Positions 30,097 to 38,951 are shown, numbered from the stretch's first letter. The stretch is 64,000 bases of DNA from Marispirochaeta aestuarii (GCF_002087085.1 NZ_MWQY01000003.1:186001-250000); one strand, 5' to 3'. Numbers and translations: made by a program. The notes: generated by a model not told the origin, from the sequence alone.

Positions 30097-30126
30097 TTGC
30101 CCCGGCACAGTCCTTGCGGGTATTAT
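30097..30126 (+). promoter_or_regulatory. promoter of the NatAB-like operon
   Basis: TTGCCC (30097-30102) and TATTAT (30121-30126) are 18 bases apart. The ATG at 30133 falls at the expected transcription start, which suggests a leaderless transcript. Confidence 0.5.
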
Positions 30127-30132
30127 GGTTTC

Positions 30133-30894
30133 ATGCAAAAAGCACGGCCGCCGATCCCGCCGGACGAAGCATCTGTAACGACAGTCAATCTGGGAAAGAA
30201 GTTTCCCCGAAGTCCCCGCTGGGCGGTGAAGAATCTATCCTTCAGCTGTCGTCCCGGTACGATAACCGGACTTATAGGGGAGAACGGTGCGGGAAAAACA
30301 ACAAGTCTTCGCATGATATCCACCATGCTCAGCCCAACGGAGGGCAGCGGGACCGTCTGCGGACACAGCCTCAAGGCAGCCCCCACCAGGGTACGACAAA
30401 ACCTGGGGGTTCTCTTCGGAGGCACCAGCGGATTGTACGAGCGCCTGAGCGCAGCGGAGAATATACTCTACTTTGCCCGCCTCAACGGACTCGAGCCCGG
30501 GGAAGGAGAAAAGCGGCTGGCCGAGCTCTCCCGTCTCTTTGGAATGGAGAGCTTTCTCCACCGCCGGGCCGGCACCTTTTCCACCGGAATGCGCCAGAAG
30601 TGCCTCATAGCCAGGGCGATCATCCACGACCCGGCGGTCCTGCTTCTGGATGAACCGACCACCGGCCTCGACTTCAGTACGAGACGGAGTATTTACCGCT
30701 TTATTCTGCAGCAGAAGGAGCTGGGCAAAACAATACTATTCTCCAGCCACGACCTGAACTCGGTACAGGAGATATGCGACAGCCTCCTTGTTCTGCACAA
30801 GGGCCGTCTTGCAGCCCAGGGCAGTCCGGAAACCTTGAGCCGGGAAGGTTCTCTGGAACGAGGAATCAGCGAACTGACAGGAAGCATACAATGA
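30133..30894 (+). CDS. ABC transporter ATP-binding protein (NatA-like)
   Basis: About 253 residues. Walker A is GENGAGKTT, the signature is FSTGMRQKC, and Walker B with D-loop is [11 protein letters not shown]. The closest described type is the Na+ or drug exporter ATPase NatA/CcmA. An in-frame TTG lies 12 codons upstream, but that would sit inside the predicted promoter. The permease follows with a 4-base overlap. Confidence 0.9.
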   Translation: MQKARPPIPPDEASVTTVNLGKKFPRSPRWAVKNLSFSCRPGTITGLIGENGAGKTTSLRMISTMLSPTEGSGTVCGHSLKAAPTRVRQNLGVLFGGTSGLYERLSAAENILYFARLNGLEPGEGEKRLAELSRLFGMESFLHRRAGTFSTGMRQKCLIARAIIHDPAVLLLDEPTTGLDFSTRRSIYRFILQQKELGKTILFSSHDLNSVQEICDSLLVLHKGRLAAQGSPETLSREGSLERGISELTGSIQ

Positions 30895-32027
30895 TACCCA
30901 GGCGTATACCCGCAGCCCTGATTACAGCCCGTAAGGAACTGAAGGACTTTTTCCGGGACCCCCGTTCCATTATCCTGACCCTGGTTCTTCCGGTAGTGCT
31001 GTTTCCCCTCCTCTTTCGGGTCCTGGAGGAAAGAAGCCCGGAAGCTTCCGGGAGACAGAGGATATTTACCATTGGTCTGTCCGGGGAGGTCCCCGATTTT
31101 CTGAGCAGGACGGATCCCGGCTATTTTGTGGATGATATTGACGAACCTGCAGCGGCGGAGAATGATACAGAACGCCGCAGGCTCCTTTTCAGCCGTTACG
31201 ATGCGGTGGTAATTTCCGAAAGCGGCACCGTCTATTACAACAACGCCGATCCGGAATCAGAGGCCGCTGTCAGATATCTGCAGGAGGCTTCCGGCAGCAT
31301 GGACGGAAAGAAGAAGCAGCTCCAGGGAGATTCCGCGTTTTCCGCTGCCCCCCTGTACCGCCCCGAGGACGCCGCGGGTAAACTGTTTCTATCCCTTGTT
31401 CTCCCCTTTATGGTCTTCATCTTTGCCTCCACCTGCCCACTGCCTGTTGCGGCGGACATGAGCGCCGGAGAGAAGGAACGCCTGAGCCTGGAACCCCTGC
31501 TCTGTACAGCCGCCCCGCGTTCCGGCATTATCAGCGGAAAACTCCTGGCCGCGGCCCTCGCGGGCTGCATCAGTGTGGGGGCCTATTTTCTTGGAATCAG
31601 TATATCTGTTCTCATCAGTCCCGAGATTCTCGGAGACGAGGCCATGATTTTCAACATTGATCCGTCACAGTACCTATTAATTCTGACTCTGATGCTGCTG
31701 GCCACTTCCTTTTTCGCCGCCCTGGAACTTACAGCAGGCTTTATGGCCAGATCGGTTCGGGAGGCCCAGCTCCTGGGCATGCCCTTACTGTTTGTATCCA
31801 TGGGAGCTGTCTATATTGCCCAGAGCATCGATCTGCAGCATGTTCCCCTGCTGATACCCCACATTCCCCTGGTCAACCTGGGACTGGTAATCCGGGAAGC
31901 TGCCCTGGACCGGGTAAATCCGTACCACGCGTCTGCCGCCATTTTGTGGAGCCTTTTCTACCTGTTCTGCGCCGCCTTTGCGTCGGTGCACCGCTTCAAA
32001 CACGAGTCGGTGATCGGGGGAAGATAA
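30891..32027 (+). CDS. ABC-2 permease (NatB-like)
   Basis: About 378 residues. One N-terminal helix (VLPVVLFPLLF) precedes a large extracytoplasmic loop (about 45-185) and five or six C-terminal helices, the layout of NatB/ABC2_membrane_3 exporters. It starts ATGA with the ATPase stop, so coupled translation is likely. Substrate unknown. Confidence 0.88.
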   Translation: MIPRRIPAALITARKELKDFFRDPRSIILTLVLPVVLFPLLFRVLEERSPEASGRQRIFTIGLSGEVPDFLSRTDPGYFVDDIDEPAAAENDTERRRLLFSRYDAVVISESGTVYYNNADPESEAAVRYLQEASGSMDGKKKQLQGDSAFSAAPLYRPEDAAGKLFLSLVLPFMVFIFASTCPLPVAADMSAGEKERLSLEPLLCTAAPRSGIISGKLLAAALAGCISVGAYFLGISISVLISPEILGDEAMIFNIDPSQYLLILTLMLLATSFFAALELTAGFMARSVREAQLLGMPLLFVSMGAVYIAQSIDLQHVPLLIPHIPLVNLGLVIREAALDRVNPYHASAAILWSLFYLFCAAFASVHRFKHESVIGGR

Positions 32028-32032
32028 AAAGC

Positions 32033-32061
32033 TTGATTTTGACCGTTTATGGCCCTATCAT
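32033..32061 (+). promoter_or_regulatory. promoter for a 20-codon peptide gene
   Basis: TTGATT (32033-32038) and TATCAT (32056-32061) are 17 bases apart, immediately upstream of a strong ribosome-binding site and a short reading frame. Confidence 0.55.
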
Positions 32062-32091
32062 TTACACCATAGAAAGAAAGGAGAGGATTGT

Positions 32092-32154
32092 ATGGGAATC
32101 GTTACCGCTCTTGTCGTTGTAATCCTTGTTATTGTAATTGTTAAACTCGTGTAA
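32092..32154 (+). CDS. 20-residue hydrophobic peptide (putative single-helix membrane peptide)
   Basis: ATG GGA ATC to GTG TAA encodes 20 residues made of G, I, V, T, A, L and one K near the end, so a single membrane-spanning helix is expected. AAAGGAGAGG ends 5 bases upstream and a consensus-like promoter lies 30 bases before that. This combination makes it more than a chance frame. It could be a small membrane regulator or a type I toxin-like peptide; no partner RNA was identified. Confidence 0.55.
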   Translation: MGIVTALVVVILVIVIVKLV

Positions 32155-32207
32155 TCCGTTGTGAGGCATAGACTTTAGACAAAGGGGAATAAACTGCCGA
32201 AACAGGA

Positions 32208-32236
32208 TTGACAAAAAAACGACTTATTACTATATT
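32208..32236 (+). promoter_or_regulatory. tRNA-Gly promoter
   Basis: Consensus TTGACA (32208-32213), 17-base spacer, TATATT (32231-32236), with the tRNA 5' end 14 bases further on. Confidence 0.8.
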
Positions 32237-32250
32237 CTCACCGTAACAAC

Positions 32251-32324
<74 letters not shown>

Positions 32325-32390
32325 AAACAAATGCTTACAGCATCAAGAGTTAGGCTTCTTTCTGATCAAGCATTGAACCCTTCTTTGGCT

Positions 32391-32416
32391 CGTGTAGCCA
32401 ATTGCGTAGCCACTAT
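32391..32416 (+). repeat. left arm-type site
   Basis: A 26-bp block containing two GTAGCCA repeats (GTGTAGCCA-ATTGC-GTAGCCA). It matches 25 of 26 positions with 48652-48677 at the other end of the island, same orientation. Probable integrase arm-binding site. Confidence 0.7.
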
Positions 32417-32436
32417 CGCTCACCAAGGAGCATAGT

Positions 32437-33597
32437 ATGGCACGTTATCGATTACCCTACACCTACTACACCCGCACCCTCAAATCCGGGAAAAAGGTGT
32501 ATTACTACCGGACCTACTACGAAAACGGCAACCGGACTCCCGGAATCTCCACCGGAACAAGCACCAAAAAAGACTTTCTTGCTCACATGTCGCATCTCAT
32601 CAAGCAGGATGCCCTGATCCCCGACCGCCGGAAGATCGGCACCTTTGCAGAGTACACCGAGTCCTGGTGGACCTGGGATGCCTGCCCCTACATTGCCCGG
32701 CAGCTCGCCCGGAACGCCAGCGCCATTACCCGGGAGTATGCGAAGTCCCGACGGAGCGAACTTTCATCGCACCTGATTCCAGCCTTCGGGACCACCCGGC
32801 TGGATGCCATTACCCCGGGGATGATCGAAGAGTGGATCCTGTCCATGAAGAAGGCCGGTACCCGGTCGGATGCGACCATCAACCATGCCCTCAAGAACCT
32901 GAAGAAGATCCTGGGAGAGGCCTGTCGCCTGGGGGATATCCCCTCGGATCCGACAGCATCCATCTCGCTGATCCATGAACAGCGAAAAGTCCGCGGGATA
33001 CTCACCCTGGAGGAGATGAAAAAGCTTCTAAGTGATGATGCGCTTGGGACAATCTGGGACGGTCATATTGTGCATTACGCAATTAACCTGACCGCAGCCG
33101 CCACCGGGATGCGCCAAAGCGAGCTGCTCGGGGTAACAAAGGAGAGCTTCCATGGCACCCACATCGATGTTGCGACCGTGTACCGCCCCTTGAGCAAGGA
33201 GAAAAGCACCAAAACCAACCGTCCCCGGATCGTCCCGGTCCCGGGCAGGGTCGCCCAGTATCTCGAGCTGCTCTGTCAGCAAACGAATAATTACCTCTTC
33301 TCGATCGATACCGGCACCACCCCGCTTGCAGGTAACAGTATTACCCGCTCCTTCTATCGTGCTCTGGAACGGATCGGGATCGAAGCTGAAGAGCGGAAGA
33401 CACGCGGGATCGTGTTCCACTCCTGGCGGCACTTCTTCAATACCTACTGTCGGAGCGACAACCTGGCGGATGCAAAGCTTCAGGCTATAACGGGTCATAC
33501 CACGATGAAGATGACGGAAAATTACACCAAGTTCGACATGCAGCACTTCAAGGAAGTAATAGAGCTGCAGGAGCGTCTGATAGGCAATTCTCAATAG
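32437..33597 (+). CDS. int: tyrosine recombinase (phage-type integrase)
   Basis: A 386-residue integrase. An N-terminal arm-binding domain (about 1-60) is followed by a SAM-like core-binding domain (about 65-175) and a catalytic domain (about 185-386). Catalytic residues are R226 (TGMRQSEL), H328 and R331 (HSWRHFF), H354 (ITGHTTMKM) and nucleophile Y363 (ENYTKF). AAGGAG sits 7 bases before the ATG. Adjacent to attL and oriented away from it, the usual position for a tRNA-island integrase. Confidence 0.95.
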   Translation: MARYRLPYTYYTRTLKSGKKVYYYRTYYENGNRTPGISTGTSTKKDFLAHMSHLIKQDALIPDRRKIGTFAEYTESWWTWDACPYIARQLARNASAITREYAKSRRSELSSHLIPAFGTTRLDAITPGMIEEWILSMKKAGTRSDATINHALKNLKKILGEACRLGDIPSDPTASISLIHEQRKVRGILTLEEMKKLLSDDALGTIWDGHIVHYAINLTAAATGMRQSELLGVTKESFHGTHIDVATVYRPLSKEKSTKTNRPRIVPVPGRVAQYLELLCQQTNNYLFSIDTGTTPLAGNSITRSFYRALERIGIEAEERKTRGIVFHSWRHFFNTYCRSDNLADAKLQAITGHTTMKMTENYTKFDMQHFKEVIELQERLIGNSQ

Positions 33598-33729
33598 AGC
33601 CTAAGACCATTCGTTCAATACATAGCCATCACTTTAACCTAATGTTTTACAATTCCCTTAAATTCTACACACTCTATACGGTTTCTGATAGCAAACAATT
33701 CCGTCAACGACACGGTATTTGGAAATTTG

Positions 33730-33769
33730 TATAATGATCACGTTCAAACAGTCATGAATCATCATGATT
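33730..33769 (+). promoter_or_regulatory. control region before the HTH gene
   Basis: TATAAT lies at 33730-33735, with a poor -35. A 6-1-6 perfect palindrome AATCAT-C-ATGATT follows at 33757-33769, a candidate operator, possibly for the HTH protein encoded 38 bases downstream. The rest of 33598-33806 shows no gene. Confidence 0.4.
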
Positions 33770-33806
33770 GTTGGTGATTATCGTTAAAAAGCTGGGAAGG
33801 ATTATT

Positions 33807-33992
33807 ATGAGGATTTTAACGAGTTATGAAACCGCAGAGATGTTGCGGATTTCAATGCCGACATTATATCGGCACGTACGAGATGGGTTGATTCCGTGCC
33901 TGAGAGTAGGTCGGCGAAAACTTTTTCGATATAGTGATATCGAAAAATTTATTGACAATCAGATCTCTGACGGGAGTACTAACGGTGTATAG
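33807..33992 (+). CDS. excisionase-like / MerR-type HTH protein
   Basis: A 61-residue single-domain winged-helix protein (YETAEMLRISMPTLYRHVRDGLIP, then VGRRKLFRYSDIEKFID), the HTH_17/excisionase type. The position next to an integrase suggests Xis or a recombination directionality factor, but it could also be a repressor. GGAAGG precedes the ATG. It overlaps the start of the ATPase gene. Confidence 0.8.
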   Translation: MRILTSYETAEMLRISMPTLYRHVRDGLIPCLRVGRRKLFRYSDIEKFIDNQISDGSTNGV

Positions 33993-35259
33993 TATTCCTG
34001 AAACAGCTAAGGCGAAATATGATCCATTGAATGAACATGTACTATCGGAAGACTTCGCCCATAACTATGGGACTCCGATTACAAGTAAGATTGACATTCA
34101 CAATGGGATAGTGATGGTACCAACTGACCGCGGGCTGTATGAAGTTCACTCACAAGAAGGAACCATCACTGTTGTACCATCATCGCAATCCAGACAGTTT
34201 ACCCTCTCAAGCCTGCTTTCAACAGAGTTCCCGGAACTCATCTGGTACGTCGATCGGCTTATAACACCAGGGCTCAGTCTGCTGTGGGGGTATGCTAAGA
34301 GCGGGAAGTCTATCCTTGCGCTGCATATCCTTGTTGACATCGTTCTTGGGCGCAAGGTGCTTGGTACTTTGGCAGTGAAACAATCATCTGCACTCTTCAT
34401 CAGCCTTGAGGATGGAGGTCGTCGCCTTAAGCAGAGGCTCCAAGCCGCTGGAGCAATAGGGAGTGATAATCTTATTATCCATACAGATTGGTCACGCGGT
34501 ACTGAAGGAGTCCGGGAACTTGAGCTGTTCTTGGATGTACATCCAGCTATCAGGGTTGTCGTTATCGACACACTCTTTCTTTTCTCCAAGTTGCCAGATA
34601 GCAACGATTACAGCTCTACTATTAGCCTCATGGAAACCCTTAAACGGGTAGCAGATGACAGGGACATCTGTATTATTGCTTTGCACCATAGTAAAAAGTC
34701 TGGCCGGGAAGATTCTACCGATATAACACAAACTGCCCTTGGTTCTACCGGAATCGTCTCTGGACCGGATCACTTGCTGTACCTAAAGCGGACTCCTGAA
34801 GGTCCTACTGATGCAGTGCTGTTCTTCCGATCCAAGGACGCCGAACCTGCTGAAATTGCGCTGACGTTTGACTCTACTATTCAGGGGTGGCGCTACGCAG
34901 GAGAAGCTGATGAGATGGCCGATACTGATGAGCGACAGGAGATCCTGGAACTGTTACGCCGTAATCAAGGCTCCATGTCCACTGGCGATATCGCGGATGC
35001 GCTGAGAAAGAAGAAAGCAGCTGTTTCAAACCTTCTTGGGCGACTTGTAAAAAAAGGCGCAGTAAGAAAACTCAGCTACGGGATTTACACCCTACCCTCT
35101 GGAGAGTCGTGTAACCCGTGTAACTGTGAAACTGAAGGAAGCAAGGAGGTGTTCCACCAGGATCAGGAAACGAGGACTTTCACAGTTTCACCACTTACAC
35201 AGGAGGTTGATGCTGAAGAGAGTGAAGGTGAAGACCAGGCTCAGGTGCCTTTGTTTTAG
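33985..35259 (+). CDS. RepA-like AAA_25 ATPase with winged-helix C-terminus
   Basis: About 424 residues from GTG at 33985 (GGGAG 8 bases upstream); the frame is open 17 codons further up, through the HTH gene. Walker A is GYAKSGKS (about residues 102-109) and Walker B is RVVVIDTLFLF. LHHSKKSGR matches the RecA/RepA hexameric helicase fold seen in plasmid and satellite replication proteins. The C-terminal ~80 residues contain a winged-helix (LRRNQGSMSTGDIADAL) and an acidic tail. A role in replication of the excised element is inferred. Confidence 0.82.
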   Translation: MYSIPETAKAKYDPLNEHVLSEDFAHNYGTPITSKIDIHNGIVMVPTDRGLYEVHSQEGTITVVPSSQSRQFTLSSLLSTEFPELIWYVDRLITPGLSLLWGYAKSGKSILALHILVDIVLGRKVLGTLAVKQSSALFISLEDGGRRLKQRLQAAGAIGSDNLIIHTDWSRGTEGVRELELFLDVHPAIRVVVIDTLFLFSKLPDSNDYSSTISLMETLKRVADDRDICIIALHHSKKSGREDSTDITQTALGSTGIVSGPDHLLYLKRTPEGPTDAVLFFRSKDAEPAEIALTFDSTIQGWRYAGEADEMADTDERQEILELLRRNQGSMSTGDIADALRKKKAAVSNLLGRLVKKGAVRKLSYGIYTLPSGESCNPCNCETEGSKEVFHQDQETRTFTVSPLTQEVDAEESEGEDQAQVPLF

Positions 35260-35269
35260 GGAGGCGGAG

Positions 35270-35542
35270 ATGGATTGGATGATATCCTGGCTAATTGATC
35301 TACACCTTAAGCAATCTGGCGCCTTCTTTAGTTCCCTGCCAATAGAAGACCAATGTTCTATTGCACACGCTCTTGGCAACATAAAGGCAGGAAATGCAAT
35401 GATCCATTCATTATCGAATGGCAATCGAGTGATTATCGGCAAAGATAGATGTTGCCGACCACAAGTAGTTCCAGCAGAGCAGATCATGACTCTGCTTGCC
35501 CTGAAGCAAAAGAGGCAGGAAGATGCAGTGTCCGAGAAATGA
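35270..35542 (+). CDS. small unknown island protein
   Basis: 90 residues, start ATG at 35270 with GGGAGGCGGAG just upstream, 10 bases after the ATPase stop. No motif recognised. A longer open frame upstream overlaps the ATPase and has no ribosome-binding site. Probably co-transcribed with the ATPase. Confidence 0.6.
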   Translation: MDWMISWLIDLHLKQSGAFFSSLPIEDQCSIAHALGNIKAGNAMIHSLSNGNRVIIGKDRCCRPQVVPAEQIMTLLALKQKRQEDAVSEK

Positions 35543-35669
35543 GAATCCCGAGTTCTGCACCGGTGCTTTCCTGTGCAGATTCTGGGATCCATTCAGCGTG
35601 AAATGTTCGTATCCGCTATTTGCCGCAGCAAGAAGAAGGGAGGCACAGGTAAAAAAGTTAGCAAAATGA
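35523..35669 (+). CDS. 48-residue cysteine-containing protein
   Basis: ATG at 35523, preceded by AGGCAGGAAG, overlaps the preceding gene by 20 bases in another frame. It contains four cysteines (residues 3, 12, 18, 28), a spacing that could bind zinc, and a basic C-terminus. Too short for firm support; the overlap and ribosome-binding site are the only evidence. Confidence 0.4.
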   Translation: MQCPRNENPEFCTGAFLCRFWDPFSVKCSYPLFAAARRREAQVKKLAK

Positions 35670-35733
35670 TCGAAGTGCAGCAGAATCCTTAGATTCTGCG
35701 GTACTACTTTTCTTTGTGTACTTCTGTAGGCAG

Positions 35734-35757
35734 AAACCCCTCTTGAGTGGGGTTTTT
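35734..35757 (+). terminator. rho-independent terminator after the replication genes
   Basis: Stem AAACCCC / GGGGTTT with an 8-base loop, followed by TTTTT. It ends the plus-strand integrase-ATPase gene block; the A tract before the stem means it may also work on the minus strand. Confidence 0.75.
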
Positions 35758-35893
35758 GTCGACATTAACTGAGTTTCTGTTAACATAATGTATACAGAAA
35801 TCCCCTTCAAGCTCTGTTTCTGCGTCATAGACAATTTCGATTCGTTCTTGAGAACTGAACCACTCCGGAAATCCCGGAGACTGTTTCGTGTGA

Positions 35894-36815
35894 CTACAGC
35901 CCGCTGGCTGTGTCTTCCAGTTGATTATAATATGCCGTCTCAAACTCGGCCGGAGGCATATATCCTAACGGTTCAAGAAGCCGTTTGTTGTTGAACCAGC
36001 TTACCCATTCCCGTGTAGCAGCGCCTCAATCACTTCAAGGTTTTTCCACGGACCTTTTTTCCGAATTACTTCAGTTTTGTAAAGCCCATTGATAGTTTCC
36101 GCCATTGCGTTGTCATACGAGCTGCCGACGCTTCCCACCGACGGCGTAACTTCAGCTTCTGCCAATCTCTTGGAATACCTGATGGAAAGGTACTGCCTAC
36201 CGCGGTCGCTATGGTGGATGAGTCCATCCTGTGTTTGTCTGGCCCACAAAGCCTGCTCGAGAGCATCAAGGGGAAGTTCCGCCTTCATCGAAGTCGACGC
36301 TCGTCACCCGACGATCATGCGGGAAAAGATAGCGATGATAAACGCGACGTACACAAAACCCATCCTCGTTGCAACATACGTAAAATCCGCAACCCACAGT
36401 TGGTTAGGCCTGGTTGCGTTGAAGTCCCGATTGACCAGGTCCAGTGGGAGTTTGTCTTCTTGGTCTGAGACGGTGGTTCGGACCTTTCGGCCCCGGACCA
36501 CGCCCTAAAGGCCCATAGAACACATAAGCCGCGCTATGGTGCACGTTGCGACTATGAAGCCTTCACGCTTCAGTTGACGCCAGATTTTACGGGCTCTGTA
36601 GACTTGGTAGTTCTCATCCCAAACCCGTCTGATTTCTGGCTTGAAGAATTCATCGCGCTGGATACGCGCAGGCGCTGTCTCAGGGGTTCGTTCCCGCTTT
36701 TTCTGCTCGTAATATACCGATGGAGCAATCGGCAGCGTTTTGCAGATTGACTCGACTCCATACTTGTTCCGGTATCTGTCGATAAATCCAACTATCTCTT
36801 TTGTGGGCGGTCGAG
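35894..36815 (-). pseudogene. IS3-family transposase OrfB, broken
   Basis: The DDE integrase domain is recognisable: D in VADFTYV, D in IHHSDRGRQY, E in DNAMAETINGLYK. Reading the orfB frame gives TAG at 36505-36507 (after ARLMCSMGL), TGA at 36304-36306 (after FSRMIVG), and a one-base shift at about 36010-36022, after which EWVSWFNNKRLLEPLGYMPP continues in another frame to TAG at 35894. The remaining pieces show the whole domain, so decay is recent. Confidence 0.9.
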
Positions 36816-37118
36816 CTCCGCCTTCACGAAATATCCGGCAACCAGGCGTAAAATCTCATTGGCTTTCTTGAGCTCCCGGACTTCCCGCTCTAAATCTTGT
36901 ATTCGTTTCTTTTCGTCGGAAGTGAGACCTTCGCGGTCCCCGTTATCTTTCTTCGCCTGGCGGATCCATCTTCGAAGCGTCTCCGACGTACAGCCAATCG
37001 TCTCGGCAATCGACTCTATGGCGGCCCACTGCGAATCATATTCGTCCTTGGCGGCGAACACCATCCTAACTGCCCGTTCCTTTACTTCCTCAGAAAACCT
37101 GTTGTTTTTCCTTATCAT
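36792..37118 (-). CDS. IS3-family transposase OrfA
   Basis: 108 residues with an N-terminal HTH of the IS3 OrfA type (FSEEVKERAVRMVFAAK, ETLRRWIRQAKKD) and a C-terminal leucine-zipper coiled coil (IQDLEREVRELKKANEIL). Intact, overlapping orfB. It would normally be fused to OrfB by programmed frameshifting; with orfB broken it may only act as a repressor, or not at all. Confidence 0.88.
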   Translation of the reverse strand: MIRKNNRFSEEVKERAVRMVFAAKDEYDSQWAAIESIAETIGCTSETLRRWIRQAKKDNGDREGLTSDEKKRIQDLEREVRELKKANEILRLVAGYFVKAELDRPQKR

Positions 37119-37171
37119 GACTCCATTCTCTCACAAGATTTTTTCTCCGGTAAAGTTGGGGCATTTCACTT

Positions 37172-37310
37172 GAGCCCATGTCTTTAATTACATTGAGGTG
37201 ATATTTTACATCAGGAAACGTCGTCATGAGCATCCCGATGGAAAGCCACCTGTAGAAGAATTAGTAGCTAAGGGGTGTCTATAAAACAAGGGGAATTCCA
37301 CTGTACCTCA
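37172..37310. other. gap between the IS and the methylase gene
   Basis: No full gene. A plus-strand run of about 28 codons (from a GTG near 37199 to TAA at about 37284, including KRRHEHPDGKPPVEELVAKG) looks like a protein C-terminus but has no recognisable source; it may be a remnant of sequence cut by the IS. Confidence 0.3.
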
Positions 37311-38951
37311 TCAACTGGTTGATGGAGATCGGGGACGCTGACGTTCCTGAAGGAGACGGTGATGCGCGTCCCGTGCTTCTTGCAGTATCTTCGGATCGAG
37401 TCCAGCAGCAACTAGCATATCGTCTACTTCGAGAGAAGCCTTCTCTCGGTGCCCGGACCGACAGAGTGCGTCCAACCGATGAAATTTTTCAGACGAGACA
37501 ACAAATCCATCAGGAGAAAGAAGCTCCAGAACATCCGAAGGATCGAGACGTAGGGCACCGCCACCAGTTCTTCGACCGACGATCTCTGCACTGAGCTGAG
37601 CTGGCGTAGAGAGCATTCCCACCGCTACCATTCGCTGGTGGGAGAGGGTCTTATCCAGAAAAGTAACTGCGTGTAGCGTATTCGTACATGCGACTCCAGA
37701 GCGGTTCAACGATAGACAAACAAAAGTCCCACTTGTATACGTCAAAAATGCATCTGGTGGAGAGGTGCCCGGCACTATATACCACGGGTGTCTACTTGAG
37801 CATTTGTGCCCTCGATGGATACCCTCTCGCTCGCCGTACTCGATATATGCCTGAGCTCCACTTGGGCAGTCACCTTTTAGCGGTGGCGAGAACAGGAATA
37901 GCTTTCCGAATCGATCCTCAGCCCAATTATTGTGAACACCAGTCACTTGCAGACCATGTACCTGTTTTGCTCGTGCAACTATCGGTACTAGACAGTCAGA
38001 TTCGATGCCACGATCGATAGCTTCGTCGAGCGACATGACGAAAAACCGCTTTGCACCAGTCACTGCGCCTATCCTAACATGAGCTCTTGACCCGAATGAG
38101 GGGTACTGGCTACGCAATATCTCAAGTACTGAAGCGGCACCCGAGCTTTTTGACGAGAGGTGCCAATCAGCCGGACGTTCCCTTGATAGAGTAATTTCAA
38201 CATCTTCCGAATGTATAGTTCTCTGCAGTTCGATTTTGTGTCGTTCCATTGACCTCAAAATCACCTTTGCACATCCGTCTTGCCTGTTTTCACCTAGGAC
38301 TAGAATACTTTCCTCTTGGGCTTCGGGAAATACCGTCCCAATAACGCGGATGATCTGCAACGACGCAAAAGAAGAAGCAAGGAGAGTGCGAATACGTTCA
38401 GCGTAGTTTGCATGAAGAAAGGCTCCAGGTAGTACAAAGGCTAAGTGCCCACCAGGTCGAATGAAACGGAGTGAATGTACTACAAAATAGGCCCAGTAGC
38501 TTGCGCGTCGCGAGACCTCTCCTCTACTACAGGATTGTTCCGCGGCGAGCCGTGCTGCATCACGAAGTAGGTGATGTCTGACGTACGGCGGATTGCCGAT
38601 GATGACGGAGTAAAGTCCCCCCACATCTGATGGAGTTAAGCGAAGGAAGTCTGTATGCATTAGTTTGGATTGCGCGAGGGACTTCCGCACAAAGGCGATA
38701 GACGTCGCTGCAGCAGAGTCAATCTCTACGCCAACTATCTGGCGGCTTGGATTACTGACTCCAAGATTCCGTAGGCGATTGAAGGCTGACTGCAAAAAAA
38801 CCCCGCTCCCGAAGCTCGGATCGATTACGGTATCATGCTCATTGCGAATTGCCCAAAGCGCCAATGCATCGGCAATATCAGTTGGGGTGTAGTACACACC
38901 ATTCCTTTTCTTCACCGAAACATTTGCTGAATTGGAGAGAGAATAGCTCAT
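37311..38951 (-). CDS. N6-adenine-type DNA methyltransferase of the DISARM-like operon
   Basis: 546 residues. AdoMet motif I is DPSFGSG (44-50), an acidic motif is GVEID (about 74-78), and catalytic motif IV is NPPY (120-123), so it is an Eco57I/PglX-like gamma-type adenine methylase. The C-terminal part (about 290-520) probably recognises DNA. It is the last gene of the operon and overlaps drmC by 4 bases. In published class 1 DISARM the methylase DrmMI is of adenine type, while class 2 has a cytosine-5 enzyme. A methylase of this kind should mark self DNA; the target sequence is unknown. Confidence 0.88.
   Translation of the reverse strand: MSYSLSNSANVSVKKRNGVYYTPTDIADALALWAIRNEHDTVIDPSFGSGVFLQSAFNRLRNLGVSNPSRQIVGVEIDSAAATSIAFVRKSLAQSKLMHTDFLRLTPSDVGGLYSVIIGNPPYVRHHLLRDAARLAAEQSCSRGEVSRRASYWAYFVVHSLRFIRPGGHLAFVLPGAFLHANYAERIRTLLASSFASLQIIRVIGTVFPEAQEESILVLGENRQDGCAKVILRSMERHKIELQRTIHSEDVEITLSRERPADWHLSSKSSGAASVLEILRSQYPSFGSRAHVRIGAVTGAKRFFVMSLDEAIDRGIESDCLVPIVARAKQVHGLQVTGVHNNWAEDRFGKLFLFSPPLKGDCPSGAQAYIEYGEREGIHRGHKCSSRHPWYIVPGTSPPDAFLTYTSGTFVCLSLNRSGVACTNTLHAVTFLDKTLSHQRMVAVGMLSTPAQLSAEIVGRRTGGGALRLDPSDVLELLSPDGFVVSSEKFHRLDALCRSGHREKASLEVDDMLVAAGLDPKILQEARDAHHRLLQERQRPRSPSTS

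Larger units (their letters stand above)
35853..37171 (-). mobile_element. decayed IS3-family insertion sequence
   Basis: About 1.32 kb with an IS3-type orfA/orfB on the minus strand. Imperfect terminal inverted repeats of about 38 bp align, sharing TGAA, CCGGAGA and TC-TGTGA blocks. A GAG triplet flanks both sides (35850-35852, 37172-37174), consistent with the 3-bp target duplication of IS3 elements. orfB carries two nonsense codons and a frameshift, so the copy cannot move by itself. Confidence 0.85.

Noticed and set aside
28934-30097. MurI with a 100-residue N-terminal extension
   Set aside because: The extension lies over the zinc-ribbon gene in another frame, has no racemase similarity, and family members start near LAVLDSGVGG.
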